This document shows positions 13,201-51,310 of a stretch of DNA of 64,000 nt, piece by piece; position 1 is the stretch's first letter; every line of letters starts with the position of its first letter. Under the pieces are notes generated by a model. The model searched no databases. It was not told the origin of the DNA and worked only from the letters and a program-made list of their open reading frames with translations. The position numbers were made by a program, and so were the translations under genes. Origin of the DNA: Nematostella vectensis (Eukaryota; Cnidaria; Anthozoa; Actiniaria; Edwardsiidae); assembly GCF_932526225.1 (NCBI RefSeq), contig NC_064036.1, positions 15,307,181 to 15,371,180 of the forward strand, given 5' to 3'.

Positions 13201-15183
13201 GAGGCGAGGAAGTTGGGAGGCGAATTATCTTTGCGTTCCAACGGAGTCACCCTACAGGTCAGTAAGAGGAGGGACAGAATCTCTTCTTGTAAAGATTAAA
13301 CAGTGAATTTCTTCTCTGGGACCAGAAAAGAAAAAGAGTATAAAGCTTACACCAAAATTAACAAAAAAAAGGAAAAGCAAGGGTCTTAGTTTACTGGAAC
13401 CTAGTCACGAAATGGGAGGGAACCTGGTGGTTGTTGAAACCTTTTCATATATTTTGCGTTTGGATTCTTTTAAAGCCTTATCTTATGTCATTAACATAAA
13501 TGACTATAAAAGACATGCCCCACATTAAAAAATGTTTATGGGATATGAAGTACAAAGAGTAAAATATTTATGTGTTACTCTCCCTACCATGCTCTAACTG
13601 ATAATACAGCTCTAATTTACTCTAAATACCTGCTCTAAATTTTCACAGGTTTTTGTGGTCTGAAAATGGTCCAATAAAAGATAAGCAGTGTATGCGCTGG
13701 TATGCAAAAGATGGAAGAGATGGATGGAACAATACTTATCTATGTAAGGAAGGGACTAGTATGAGAGGTGAGCATAGCCATCTCCATCACCAGAATCATT
13801 AAGGATAGTCATCTCCATCACCATAATCATTAAGGATAGCCATCTCCATCACCATAATCATTAAGGATAGCCATCTCCATCACCACAATCATCAAGGATA
13901 GTCATCTCCATCACCATAATCATTAAGGATAGTCATCTCCATCACCAGAATCATTAAGGATAGCCATCTCCATCACCATAATCACTAAGGATAGTCATCT
14001 CCATCACCACAATCATTAAGGATAGTCATCTCCATCACCAGAATCATTAAGGATAGCCATCTCCATCACCACAATCACTAAGGATAGTCATCTCCATCAC
14101 CACAATCACTAAGGATAGTCATCTTCATCATCACAATCATTAAGGATAGCCATCTCCATCACCACAATCACTAAGGATAGTCATCTCCATCACCATAATC
14201 ACTAAGAATAGTCATCTCCATCACCACAATCATTAAGGATAGTCATCTCCATCACCACAATCATTAAGGATATTCATCTCAATCACCACAATCACTAAGG
14301 ATAGCCATCTCCATCACCATAATCACTAAGGATAGTCATCTCCATCACCACAATCACTAAGGATAGTCATCTCCATCACCATAATCACTAAGAATAGTCA
14401 TCTCCATCACCACAATCATTAAGGATAGTCATCTCCATCACCACAATCATTAAGGATATTCATCTCAATCACCACAATCACTAAGGATAGCCATCTCCAT
14501 CACCATAATCACTAAGGATAGTCATCTCCATCACCACAATCACTAAGGATAGCCATCTCCATCACCAAAATCACTAAGGATAGTCATCTCCATCACCACA
14601 ATCATTAAGGATAGTCATCTCCATCACCACAATCACTAAGGATAGCCATCTCCATCACCACAATCACTAAGGATAGTCATTTCCATCACCACAATCACTA
14701 AGGATAGCCATCTCCATCACCACAATCATTAAGGATAGTCATCTCCATCACCACGATCACTAAGGATAGTCATCTCCATCACCATAATAATTAAGGATAG
14801 CCATCTCCATCACCAGAATCATTAAGGATATTCATCTCCATCACAACAATCATTAAGGTTCAGAATTTTTTTTTCTTTTTTTTCCCCAAGAAATGGAACA
14901 AATACTTCCATCAATTTATTTTATTTGAATATTTTAATATCATCTCAGAATACAAATTACAAATTAAATATAAATTTTTCCTTTTTCTTTTTTTTCTTCT
15001 TCAAGAAATAAAACAAATACTTCCATCAATTTTTTTTAAAATATAAACAACTGAGGGATGCAGAGAGGCAGTTCAGTCAAAGAAAAAAATGTGTCCCTTA
15101 CTCAGTAGTTTAAGAGCCATAATAGACTAAATTATATAAAAAACCCTTTTTTCTGACCTTAAACTCTTTTTCTAGGTCGATGA
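7110..15183 (+). CDS. Gene A: secreted astacin metalloprotease with Trp/Cys repeats and one TSP1 domain (10 exons, ~600 aa)
   Basis: Exons: 7110-7242, 10261-10425, 10709-10832, 11124-11299, 11586-11807, 12008-12415, 12574-12741, 12978-13257, 13649-13767, 15176-15183; the total of 1,803 nt keeps frame. Order: signal peptide (about 1-22), propeptide with the FxGD-type aspartate switch (YDGDMKLP), a furin-like RTRRS, catalytic domain starting at LWPGGVVPY, zinc motif HELGHLIGLYHEQNRPDRN, Met-turn SIMHYG with the preceding Tyr, then a three-repeat Trp/Cys module (about 274-409), TSP1 (410-465) and a second Trp/Cys module (466-598). All zinc ligands and the catalytic Glu are present, so an active secreted zinc endopeptidase is expected. 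Substrate is unknown. Exon lengths and phases match gene B through exon 9, showing tandem duplication. The last exon adds only RGR and a stop, so the true 3' end is less certain. Reading through the exon 9 donor would instead end at TAA 13800-13802. Confidence 0.85.
9911..10285 (+). repeat. 54-55 bp tandem repeat, about 7 copies, reaching into gene A exon 2
   Basis: The unit is roughly ccggcattttctattgatta followed by taagagggttttagcaataaccccgacta. The last copy contains the true exon 2 acceptor (tcag, 10257-10260) and the first 25 nt of the exon. Earlier copies carry related AG dinucleotides (ataag or acaag before agggtt). Confidence 0.85.
10261..10425 (+). CDS. Gene A exon 2: propeptide and start of protease domain
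   Basis: Read in phase 1 it gives EGFTSNPDYDGDMKLPP, then RTRRS and LWPGGVVPYLIGEDL. The YDGD aspartate switch and LWPxGVVPY start are astacin hallmarks. The exon is 165 nt, against 150 nt for exon 2 of gene B. Tandem repeats overlap both its edges. Confidence 0.8.
10406..10664 (+). repeat. 86 bp tandem repeat, about 3 copies, amplifying the exon 2 donor
   Basis: Each unit contains the exon 2 end and donor, GGACCTAA followed by gtgagt. Donor copies lie at 10426, 10512 and 10598, exactly 86 bp apart. The third copy is followed by a partial fourth that decays near 10664. Confidence 0.9.
10709..10832 (+). CDS. Gene A exon 3: astacin domain, TCIKF region
   Basis: Encodes RRPSFVKKIEQAMEGWERRT and CIKFKERTTETDYVMLYFGPG, the typical astacin segment with the first catalytic-domain Cys. 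Its 124 nt length is identical to gene B exon 3. Confidence 0.9.
11124..11299 (+). CDS. Gene A exon 4: zinc-binding active site
   Basis: Contains HELGHLIGLYHEQNRPDRN, giving three His ligands, the catalytic Glu and the astacin-specific RPDR. Ends in phase 1 at gtaaga. Confidence 0.95.
11586..11807 (+). CDS. Gene A exon 5: Met-turn and end of astacin domain
   Basis: Contains SYDYYSIMHYGSGDFA, with the Met-turn and the zinc-proximal Tyr. It closes with ITALDASKIKNMYNCPG, the usual astacin C-terminus with its disulfide Cys. Confidence 0.95.
12008..12415 (+). CDS. Gene A exon 6: first Trp/Cys three-repeat module
   Basis: One 408-nt phase 1-1 exon encodes three repeats with the consensus F-x-W-S-x2-G-P-I-x-G-M-x-C-x4-E-P-x-D, then W-x2-N-Y-L-C. 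Examples are GPISGMRC and WYDNYLC. Two Cys per repeat suggest internal disulfides. I do not recognise a named domain. Confidence 0.85.
12574..12741 (+). CDS. Gene A exon 7: TSP1 domain
   Basis: DGKWSEWTTWSDCSRQCGGG followed by the six-Cys TSP1 framework. The WxxW motif is a potential C-mannosylation site. It is 168 nt, the same as gene B exon 7, and phase 1-1. Confidence 0.95.
12805..12997 (+). repeat. Three copies of the exon 8 acceptor region
   Basis: The true junction, cgacag then GTCTTCCGTCTTT (exon start 12978), is preceded by a close copy, acag then gtcttccgtcttt at 12811. A weaker copy, atatcttccgtcttt, lies near 12883. Spacing is about 75-90 bp. The copy at 12810 keeps an AG and is a potential decoy acceptor. 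Confidence 0.7.
12978..13257 (+). CDS. Gene A exon 8: second Trp/Cys module, repeats 1-2
   Basis: Encodes GLPSFPNDFTFGYHE, CLRTYDMMDYFTWVNYYFC, RPIPGMRCTKIHN and WEANYLC. It is 280 nt and ends in phase 2, exactly as gene B exon 8 does. Confidence 0.9.
13649..13767 (+). CDS. Gene A exon 9: second Trp/Cys module, repeat 3
   Basis: Encodes FLWSENGPIKDKQCMRWYA and GRDGWNNTYLCKEGTSMRG. It enters in phase 2 and leaves in phase 1. It corresponds to gene B exon 9. Confidence 0.85.
13775..14858 (+). repeat. 31 bp minisatellite, about 35 copies, gene A intron 9
   Basis: The unit is approximately catctccatcaccacaatca plus ttaaggatagt. The array begins about 7 bp after the exon 9 donor. A 186-bp higher-order block (6 units) is duplicated, marked by tattcatctcaatc at 14271 and 14457. 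Confidence 0.95.
15176..15183 (+). CDS. Gene A exon 10: stop-containing terminal exon (tentative)
   Basis: After the pyrimidine-rich acceptor ctctttttctag, phase 1 reading gives GGT CGA TGA, ending the protein in RGR. The surrounding sequence then becomes AT-rich, 3' UTR-like. Only 8 coding bases support it, so this call rests on phase and acceptor quality. Confidence 0.45.
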
Positions 15184-15564
15184 AAAGATGACAAAAGACA
15201 ACCATTCAAGTAAAAGTAGAGTCAGTTAATTTATTTATTCAACTAAGTTATTTATTTAAATCAGATGGCATCAGTGCTTCAGTTAAGAGATTTACTCTTC
15301 AGTTTAAAAAAGGGCAATACATACCAGAGAAAATTAATCAAATATTGCTTGTGAAAAGAGTAGTGTCCTTGATAAGTATGGAGTGTATTTTATGTAGGAC
15401 ATTTAAATTAAATCTTACCTCAATATCCAGGGCCCTATTATTGAAAAGAAAAATATGGTGGGAAAAGCGATAGAATGTTCAAATGCTTAAAAGATAACTG
15501 CTATGCATGTAGCACATACAAATCTCACTATTTCTACAAATGAGGCACACAAACAATAATTTTA

Positions 15565-15673
15565 AATAAAAAGGGATAATTGTTGTTGTTTTACCTTGCT
15601 TGTGAACTTCAAGGCATTTGCTTTGAAATTATTTATTCATTTCAATCATTATTCTTGTACTTATCCAAATAAA
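15565..15673 (+). promoter_or_regulatory. Candidate polyadenylation signals of gene A
   Basis: AATAAA occurs at 15565-15570 and 15668-15673, about 380-490 nt past the proposed stop. Either could end the gene A transcript. Confidence 0.4.
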
Positions 15674-15689
15674 ATAATATATTATATTG

Positions 15690-16820
15690 TTACAAATTTA
15701 AATAGTGGAAAATAAATAATATTTATCTTGAGATTAAGTTTAAATAAAGTATGACATTAATCTCTTTTGAATACCTTTTATTTCATATGCATGTGCCTTG
15801 TCTTAACATGCTTATCAAAACTTTCTTGGGATATCAGAGAATAAGACCCATCTTTCTTATATTGCTAAAAGAGGGGGGGATGTTTTTTTTTTTTACAATC
15901 TGTATATTTTTTTAGGGGTGGGGAGAAAACTTATCATATTTTTTTCTGGTATAGAATTTAGGGGCTGAAATGTTTGTGTGGTTTCTACCCTCGAATTATA
16001 GGATAGAAACAGTATAGAATCCAGGTTGGGTATGTAGTTTTTTAGGGGGGGGGGGGGGGGGAATGGGAGTATAGAATTTAGTGTATTTATTTCATAGTAG
16101 AATCCTTGTTACATTTTTGGGTTTGAAACTTTAGGTTCGGTCGGGCACCCTGTCCCCCCCCTTTCCCTTCCTAAAGAGGGTTAAGGTTGCCCATCCTCTC
16201 CACCTATATGTAAAGTAACGACATTTTATACCACAGAATATTAGTCGGATATGAAGAAACGGATATCAATAAATGTATGGCGCTTATCACCCTCGTTGCA
16301 GCTGGGATGCTGAATTTCGAGAGAGCAGTCGAGTCAAAGGCATAAACCGCCATACGACTTATACGGGCTTGTTCTCATGTCTGACCACGGAACACAGATC
16401 GAAATTGTTGTTTACACGCACTACAGACGAGAATTGCCGAGCCCTTCCTTCCTCCCCCCCCCCCCCCCCCCCCCCCCGCCCCCCCTACTCATAAGATATA
16501 TTTTCGAGCTAGGTTAGCCTTGCTTCTTTGTCACAGAAGAAGGCTAGTGGCCGAGGCAAAGGCCAGCACGAGCGGGTTCACTTACCACTTGTTTTCCAGA
16601 TTTCCAGGACGTATAAATCAAGTTAGTTCTGCAGAGAAAACACTAACGCCTGAAAATCATCTACTCGAAAACAGCCTTATTTCTATTGCGATGTTTTGCT
16701 AGCGAGATACAGTACACACACAGTTCTGCTCTCATCCCTTCTCTTTGAAATTTCGCGCCGGATCGAGGCTATAAGCCATTTCTAATATGGGCTAGCTGTG
16801 GTAGCTCTTCCCTAGTCTCT
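15690..16820. other. Spacer with homopolymer runs
   Basis: Non-coding by inspection. It contains a long G run near 16045-16063 and a C run near 16456-16482, both prone to assembly or length error. No gene was recognised. Confidence 0.4.
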
Positions 16821-16829
16821 TCGTTCAAG

Positions 16830-16904
16830 ATGGCGGATTTGGAATGCTGGCAAGCGGGAAACTCAAAATGTTGTTTACGTTGTCCCTTTTCTGCTTTGGT
16901 CCAG
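16830..16904 (+). CDS. Possible short first coding exon (MADLECWQAG...)
   Basis: In the context TTCAAGATGGCGGATTTG, the ATG opens 25 codons (MADLECWQAGNSKCCLRCPF, then SALVQ) ending at a gtatta donor. AAGATGGCGG is also close to the YY1-type motif often found at metazoan 5' ends, so this may mark a promoter/first exon of an unrecognised gene. I found no following exon, so confidence is low. Confidence 0.2.
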
Positions 16905-17107
16905 GTATTATAGTGATTGATATGATTCTTAAAGGTTTAGCGACTTTTATGAAGGAATAGCTCCATTTTAACCAGGGCTTATGCGGTTAAAAACGTTGGC
17001 TCGTACTATCTTATTTAGGAGTCACTATCGCTTATCATGAGATGTGCTTCGCTTGTGAGGGCAAATAATCGGGTCATAATATTAGAATCAATTAGATCCG
17101 CACATAA

Positions 17108-17793
17108 GGGTGTGTTCATTAAATACACCAAGGGGAAGGGGAGGGGGGGAGAATTACTTAAGCCACCTTAAAATTTCAGAGGGCTCAGAGCCCCACTTTT
17201 ATTGTTATTTTCCCCTTCCAGAACTCCAAAATTTTCAGATTCCCCCCCTCCCCCCCCTTACGACCTTAAACAAAAAGGTCCGAAAAATGAATACTGCTAA
17301 GTTGCCCTTCTTGTCGGAGTTGATGATCAAGTCAAGTTCATCATTATTTCAAGACTCTTACATCTCTTCTTCATAACATTCAGTTTCGGCCCTCCTACTT
17401 ACTTTTTTTTGCATGTAAAATTGTGTAAAATGGTGCAGGGTTGGTTTGCAGGTTTTTTTTCCTTAATCAGTTGCTTAAAGGCCTGGGCTCCCACTGTTTA
17501 GAAGTTTATTTCTAATTGTTCCTGTTAACTGATAATAAACTGTACTGGTAAATCCAACTTTTATTTACTGAAAGCTGTAAGTATCTATATTATGGTTTAT
17601 GAAGACAAAATTATTAAATATATTGGCAATTTGGCTTAATAATTAATCTGTATTTGTGCTACAAACTAGATAATATCAGAAAAATATCAAAAAAAAAAAA
17701 TTCTGAGCTCCCCCCTTTTGGTGGTTAAAACTTTTCAGAACCTCCCCCTCAATATCTTTACTCCCCCCCTTGGTGTACTTAATGAACACTCCC
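17108..17793. mobile_element. PIF/Harbinger-like MITE with TAA target duplication
   Basis: The left end GGGTGTGTTCATTAAATACA and the reverse complement of the right end, GGGAGTGTTCATTAAGTACA, form terminal inverted repeats continuing into CCAAGGGG. The element is flanked on both sides by TAA (17105-17107 and 17794-17796), the 3-bp TWA duplication typical of PIF/Harbinger. It is 686 bp with no transposase ORF, so it is non-autonomous. Confidence 0.85.
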
Positions 17794-17799
17794 TAATCC

Positions 17800-19500
17800 A
17801 AATTTTACCCCTTCCCAGCGACAACAGATGTTGTACTTACTACAACGTTTTAGAAACGTGGTAATATTGTGTTGTAGTGACAATTTTCTGGTCAAAGAGC
17901 ATTTCGTTTGTATGGCAGGGAAAAGCAAAGATGTGCCTGGGACCAGTGTATGGCAACAGTAGAAACGACGTTGTCAAAAACGTCAAATACTCAACTTTGA
18001 GAATTGTTAAAATTTCCATATTGATGCATACTTTTTCGTTATCTCTGTGTTTTCTTCACATTTTCACACAAATTTTTCTTTATTGTCAAGGCTCAATTAA
18101 TTAATACAGTGAGAAGGCATGGTTCTTTGTATTGTGATGCATTCGGCATCATCAGTATAAATTTTGTGTTCCCAGTTCTGACCTAACATAAGCTGCTGTT
18201 TTCTTTAAGGAAGTTACTAGAGAAGTTATCATTTGTGAGGATTAAGCATAGCTTCAGTAGTGAATCTAGAGGGAGGGTTTAGGGTGTTTAAACCCCTCCT
18301 TTGGGCTGCCAGAAAGCCATATGTCACAAAAAAATTACACCCTCCCCCTTTGTCCCTGAGCCACCCTCCCCCCCCCCCTTAGCAAAAAGCTAGATCCGCC
18401 CCTTAGCTTAATGACTAAATGCGCAAAAATGTAACACCCCTTCTAAGTGCACAAGCCATGAAACCTTTTCATACACTGCACATATCCATAACATGTAGGA
18501 CATCACCAACCCATATCAATAATGGACTTTAACGGCAATTTCAAGCATATGACTAATTTTTTGTTCCTCACAGCTATATCACTACTTTGATAGAATTTTA
18601 CTGTTTTAAGTTTGTCAATAAACACCCTTAGGATGGGGCGTGGCTGACTGACAAATTATCACCGATTCTAAATCGAGCAAATTAGGGATATGATTCATCC
18701 GCTTTGCATGACATTAAAGGTTAATCCGGGAGCTATCAGCATTCTCCCTATACTCGCATATAATCTTATCTGATTCCCTTAAAACCAATGCCACCGCTAA
18801 GGATAATGTTAAACAGATTATCTGCATTCGATGGCACGGATTATAGGAAATATTTGACATTTGTAGGACTGGTTACTGAAGTCCCCTAAAATCTAGGCCA
18901 ACAAAAAGTGTTTTCGTATCGAAGGCTCGTCAAATACCACCCATTTTTATATATGACCAAGTACTTTACTTTTATATTTGTCCACTTGCTCGATGTATTC
19001 CTCCATACATATAACCTGAGTATCACGCGAATAGAAACATAGGAGGGCCTGATAATCAGGTTACCATACATTTTATCATTTATTCAGGTTTCCTGGCGAT
19101 ACCAAGGATAGGAAAGGATCACCAAGACTGTCTGTTTTATACGCGTACACGATACAGGAAGCCGCCCAAGGAGCCTATCAAGCATCAGACTTCCGATAGC
19201 TTTTAAGACTCGGCCTTTGTAAATGCACAGGGTCTGGATGCTTACGGGGAGCGGAAGTGTTTTAGCTCAGATTCATCGCCTGTTTAGGTAAATTTACGGA
19301 AACATGTCTAGATCTAGAGGTTTCTGGCGACGGCGCATCTACTTGTGCAACTCAACAGCAATCACAACAACAGTCAACGATCTCGTAAGTGAGCCTTGGA
19401 CTCGGGAATGTTAAGTTGTGGTTGCTATCGGGAGCTGGTTGCCTAGGAGTATCAGCAACGGGCTGCGTAGCGTATTATTGAATAGGGGGCTTCGTGTGAA
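17800..19500. other. Intergenic, no gene recognised
   Basis: A decayed TE-like segment may lie at about 18257-18405: it has GAATCTAGAGGGAGGG at one end and CTAGATCCGCCCCTTAG at the other, with a C run between. Otherwise I see nothing assignable. Confidence 0.3.
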
Positions 19501-19501
19501 A

Positions 19502-19721
19502 TTGTATCGCGATTAAGGAGGTGAAGGGGGGGGGGGGGCAAACTCCAAAGAACGTATGAAAAAGTTTATCATGTAGGGTGTATGTGTGTGTGTGTGTGGG
19601 GGGGCTTATAAGTGGACTTGTATCGCGATGAAGGGGGGGGGGGGGGGGCTAAACTTCAAAGAACGTATGAAAAAGTTTAGCATGTAGGGTGTGTGTGTGT
19701 GTGTGTGGGGGGGGGGGCTTG
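19502..19721 (+). repeat. About 111-116 bp tandem duplication with G runs and (GT)n
   Basis: Two copies share TATCGCGAT, a G run of 13 or more, AAAGAACGTATGAAAAAGTTTA, CATGTAGGGTGT and a (TG)n tract. The G runs could form G-quadruplexes and make the length unreliable. Confidence 0.8.
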
Positions 19722-20439
19722 TAGATCAGCCGTCAATTTCTATAGTCCCAATCAGCATCAGTTTTTTTTTGGCCGATAGCCAGAGCCCCTTTCAGATTAG
19801 GCCCTGAACAAGAAGTTATCATGTCTCAATTTATATCAGCAGTATTAAACCTTAAAATGCCTACATGCTTTATTAATCGCCGGTTACTTACCCTTACCCT
19901 TACATAATGCCGGGATTATTTGCTGGAAACAGCGCTGGGACGTTCGGTAATGTTTTTGTTAAAGAAAAAAAAGGATCTTTCACCCCACGTGATACTCGAG
20001 GGGTTATGTGACTTCCAAGTTATTCAAATCCTTGGGATAAATGTGAAGCATGTCACCACCTACACCCAACTCTTCAGCTAATGGAAAACCCGGCGTTGTT
20101 CATCTTTTTAGATCTCGGTTGATTGCGGTTGACATTTGTTATATACATTTGGATTAATCTAATATTATCAGGGCTGGACCCCTGAGGCTTGTGGAGTTTT
20201 TGGCAAAACAAGGTTAAAGTCAAAGAACGGGTCACTTATGATTTTAACGAGGAAAAGGGCGTGTTATGGCAAACAGCTGGTTACAGTATTCCGATTATTA
20301 TAAGTGTGCATGATTAACTCAATTATGGCGCCAAGTAAACAGACTGGAGGCCTAGGGGAAACGATATCAATTTGTCATTGTTAGCAACGGGATTAGAAGG
20401 ATTTCAGCAGAGAATGGCAGAGTTATACTATAGACAGGG

Positions 20440-20828
20440 TCTGGATGGGGTTAACGGACTGACTACCGACAAAACATGAAAAATCTAGTGACTAGCGACC
20501 AAAAAATTTTTGCCGACTACCGACATTTTATTATTCCCGGTATTTTTACTCTTTACTTCTATCGTCAATCTACTTAAATTTGGCCATTTCAGAATCCGCA
20601 CTATGTATTTCCTGTTGCATCAACTTTACAGTCAATTATTAACCCATACTTTATTTATTATCAATAAGTTATTAATTACTAATCAAACCTAAATAAGGTT
20701 TAATCTAGTACAAAAGCGAATACTAGCTTTGATTCACCGACTACCGACAAAGACCGATAATTCTTACCGACTGCTGACAAATTATGGAAATTTTAACTGA
20801 CTACCGACATGCAGACCCCCCATCCAGA
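20440..20828. mobile_element. Putative small DNA element with TCTGGATGGGG ends
   Basis: TCTGGATGGGG at 20440 and CCCCATCCAGA ending at 20828 are inverted. Near both ends the motif GACTACCGAC is repeated directly about five times, like subterminal repeats. There is no coding capacity. The target duplication is unclear. Confidence 0.4.
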
Positions 20829-21605
20829 TAATCCAGGAGCAATAATAGAAGAGCGACTCTACACTTATTCTGTCAATAAGGGATGGTCCAGCGTTGACAT
20901 TGTGTTCCCACGTTGGCATATCGATGGATGCCTTTCCTGCCACGTACTAAAACGGCGATCAAATTTACAAGCGATATGGCTACCTTGAGGTGGTTTAAAT
21001 CTACAGTGGTTTCCTACACAAACCATGTGTACAGCGATAGTGCGGAGGGCGTGGTAGCGTGCCATTTAATAGCCGTTAGTTCGGATTATTAATCGCATTG
21101 ACTAAAAGAATACTCAAATTTAGTCTAGGACAAAGTTGTGATACCCTAGGACAGGGAGACTCATGAATTATGGTCGCGTGACGCGTGGCTGTATTGCGTG
21201 ATTTGTGATGTCACGTAGCGGATATGCGTAGGAAGGGATCGTGGTGTGCGCAGCTTCAATTGGGATCGCGGCGATGAAAACTTAAACCAGATACAGACAA
21301 GCGCAGTAGCGTAGAGGGCACTAGTTAAAGTATTAATTACGCACAGCCATCAGAGAAAGCTATCGGAGTGGTCAATTGATTTTTATTTGCCAAAGAATAG
21401 GCTGGATATACAAGACTGTTATTCTACTTGTGAGAGCGACCGATTATACAGGCTATCCTATCACTAATCGCAAAGACAAATGTTGCATATCGACAGCTAG
21501 AAATAGAGTGACTCTGGAGTTCTGTACCCGCACGAAGAAAAAGAGTAACAACTTGAGTTGTATAACTGCACGCAGTGCGAAAAACACTCTGAAAACAAAG
21601 CCGCT

Positions 21606-49529
<27,924 letters not shown>

Positions 49530-49600
49530 GCTGAAAAACAAAGGGACTGGGGAACAGACAGACGAACGAGAGAACAGGCAGACGGACAGAGTGGCAGACG

Positions 49601-49635
<35 letters not shown>

Positions 49636-49683
49636 GTATGATGCGAGTAACCCGTCGAATGTTTTTGTGCTCTTCAGGAGCTG

Positions 49684-50051
49684 AATAAAAACCTTAACAG
49701 AGTCCAAGGGGTACGGTTGAGCTCAGCATACGTACTAGAACACCACTCCAAGAGCAGACTCCAACCCTCTACGCCAAGAGTACCAAGAAATACCAAGAGA
49801 ACGATTGTATAGAACATTTACCCTGGCGACACTAGCCATGGTAACAAATATAAATATAAAGGAAAATTTACAAATATTGCAGAACTAGAAAAGGAAATCG
49901 CTGAAAGTCTTTGCGCCCAGCGAGATAGTCGAGTTAGAAACTGGACTATTTTGGGCAAAATGCAAGTTCAGTCAGGTTTCAATGTATTTCTATACAGAAA
50001 TGTTCAGCACAATAGTGGTACTTCGGTATCCTGTACATATTAAAGAATAAA
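49684..50051 (+). promoter_or_regulatory. Candidate polyadenylation signals of gene B
   Basis: AATAAA occurs at 49684-49689 and 50046-50051, 155 and 517 nt after the stop. Confidence 0.45.
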
Positions 50052-50958
50052 AGGTTTAAACCATATATCATATAGTATAATATAAGATTTACTTGAAAAC
50101 AATCAGCTAGCTTTAGCAAGTGCTGTACAATTATTATTATCAAATAAAATCAAATTTAACCCTTTTATGAACGAATCATTTATCTTAGTCCGGCGGATAT
50201 GTGTTTGAATTGCGCACTTTTTTCTAAAGTTACCAATTTTAGCATAGTGGTATTTCTTAATACCCTTTTCAAGATAGGCTAAAGAGCCAAGCTCAGATCA
50301 GCTTCAATTTCTAATTAATAAGGAGTATTGATTTGGCCGCCATTTTTAACCGGAAGTGAACTACCTTTTTATAAAAAATAAATAAACTTGCACATTTTGA
50401 TACTGTTTTACACTAGACAACTAATGTGAAAGTCAAAGAATGTATTTAAACACAATATTTTTGAAAATAACTGCAAATTTTTCATTTTTGGAACTTTAAA
50501 GGTGATAGCCACCTTTAACCGGAAGTAGTCGAAAGTAAAACCTCGGACGTATATTTCATCCCGCGCCCTCTAGTAAAAGACACCAATTTTATTGCAGTTG
50601 TAGGTTGAAATAACCTTTATAAGATAAGCTATGGAGCCAAGGTAAATCGGCTTTTATCACCGACTAATATGGTTTATCATAATTGCAGCCATTTTGCACT
50701 GGAGATTAAATTTGGCATTTTTGAAAGCACAGATATGCACATCTTGTTTAAAAGTCTACGACTAAGATATTCATAAAATCCATTTAATACTTTTAAGTTG
50801 TAAAAAAAAAGGCAAAACTGATTAGGTTTCTGCTACTAATTTTACCTTTTTTTTAAACCGGTAAACACTCTAATCAAACCAGATTAATGCATATACAAAT
50901 AAGCAATGAAGCATTTTTTTTGGTGCAAGTGCAGCGTGCTGGGCAGCCTATCTTGCAT

Positions 50959-51035
50959 CTAATAGCTCTTGGTTCCTCATCTAATAGCTCTTGGTTCCTC
51001 ATCTAATAGCTCTTGGTTCCTCATCTAATAGTTCT
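50959..51035 (+). repeat. 22 bp tandem repeat, about 3.5 copies, inside the transposon
   Basis: The unit is ctaatagctcttggttcctc at. Confidence 0.9.
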
Positions 51036-51109
51036 TTAGCTTCTTGGCACGCCTTGGAAATTCTAGTAGCGTTTGTCCAAAGCGGCTATGGCAACTGTTG
51101 TCCATTGTG

Positions 51110-51310
51110 CTAAAAAGACGGAAGTATTTAGACAGGGAGGAGTGCTTGCCCCCAACAATGGCCTGCTTGAAATGCAGCTTTCTTGGTGTGTTGTATGATA
51201 GCCGCCTTAGTCGGTAGAATGACATCAAATGCTGTTCCTTTCTTCACGAAGAGCTGCATTCTTGCCTTGTCTACTTTCGACTCTCTGTACTTGTTCGGTC
51301 TTATAGAAGC
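51110..51310 (-). pseudogene. Broken transposon-borne coding remnant
   Basis: On the minus strand a frame reads RPNKYRESKVDKARMQLFVK, then KGTAFDVILPTKAAI and QHTKKAAFQAGHCWGQALLP before a stop. From memory, a similar PPT..AALxxHxxRAxYQAGHxWGQ pattern recurs in repeated invertebrate sequences, but I cannot name the family. It lies midway between the long inverted repeats, which fits a decayed element gene. Confidence 0.45.

Noticed and set aside
13775-14858. CRISPR-like regular repeat array
   Set aside because: Units are directly contiguous with no unique spacers, and the context is a eukaryotic intron. It is a minisatellite.
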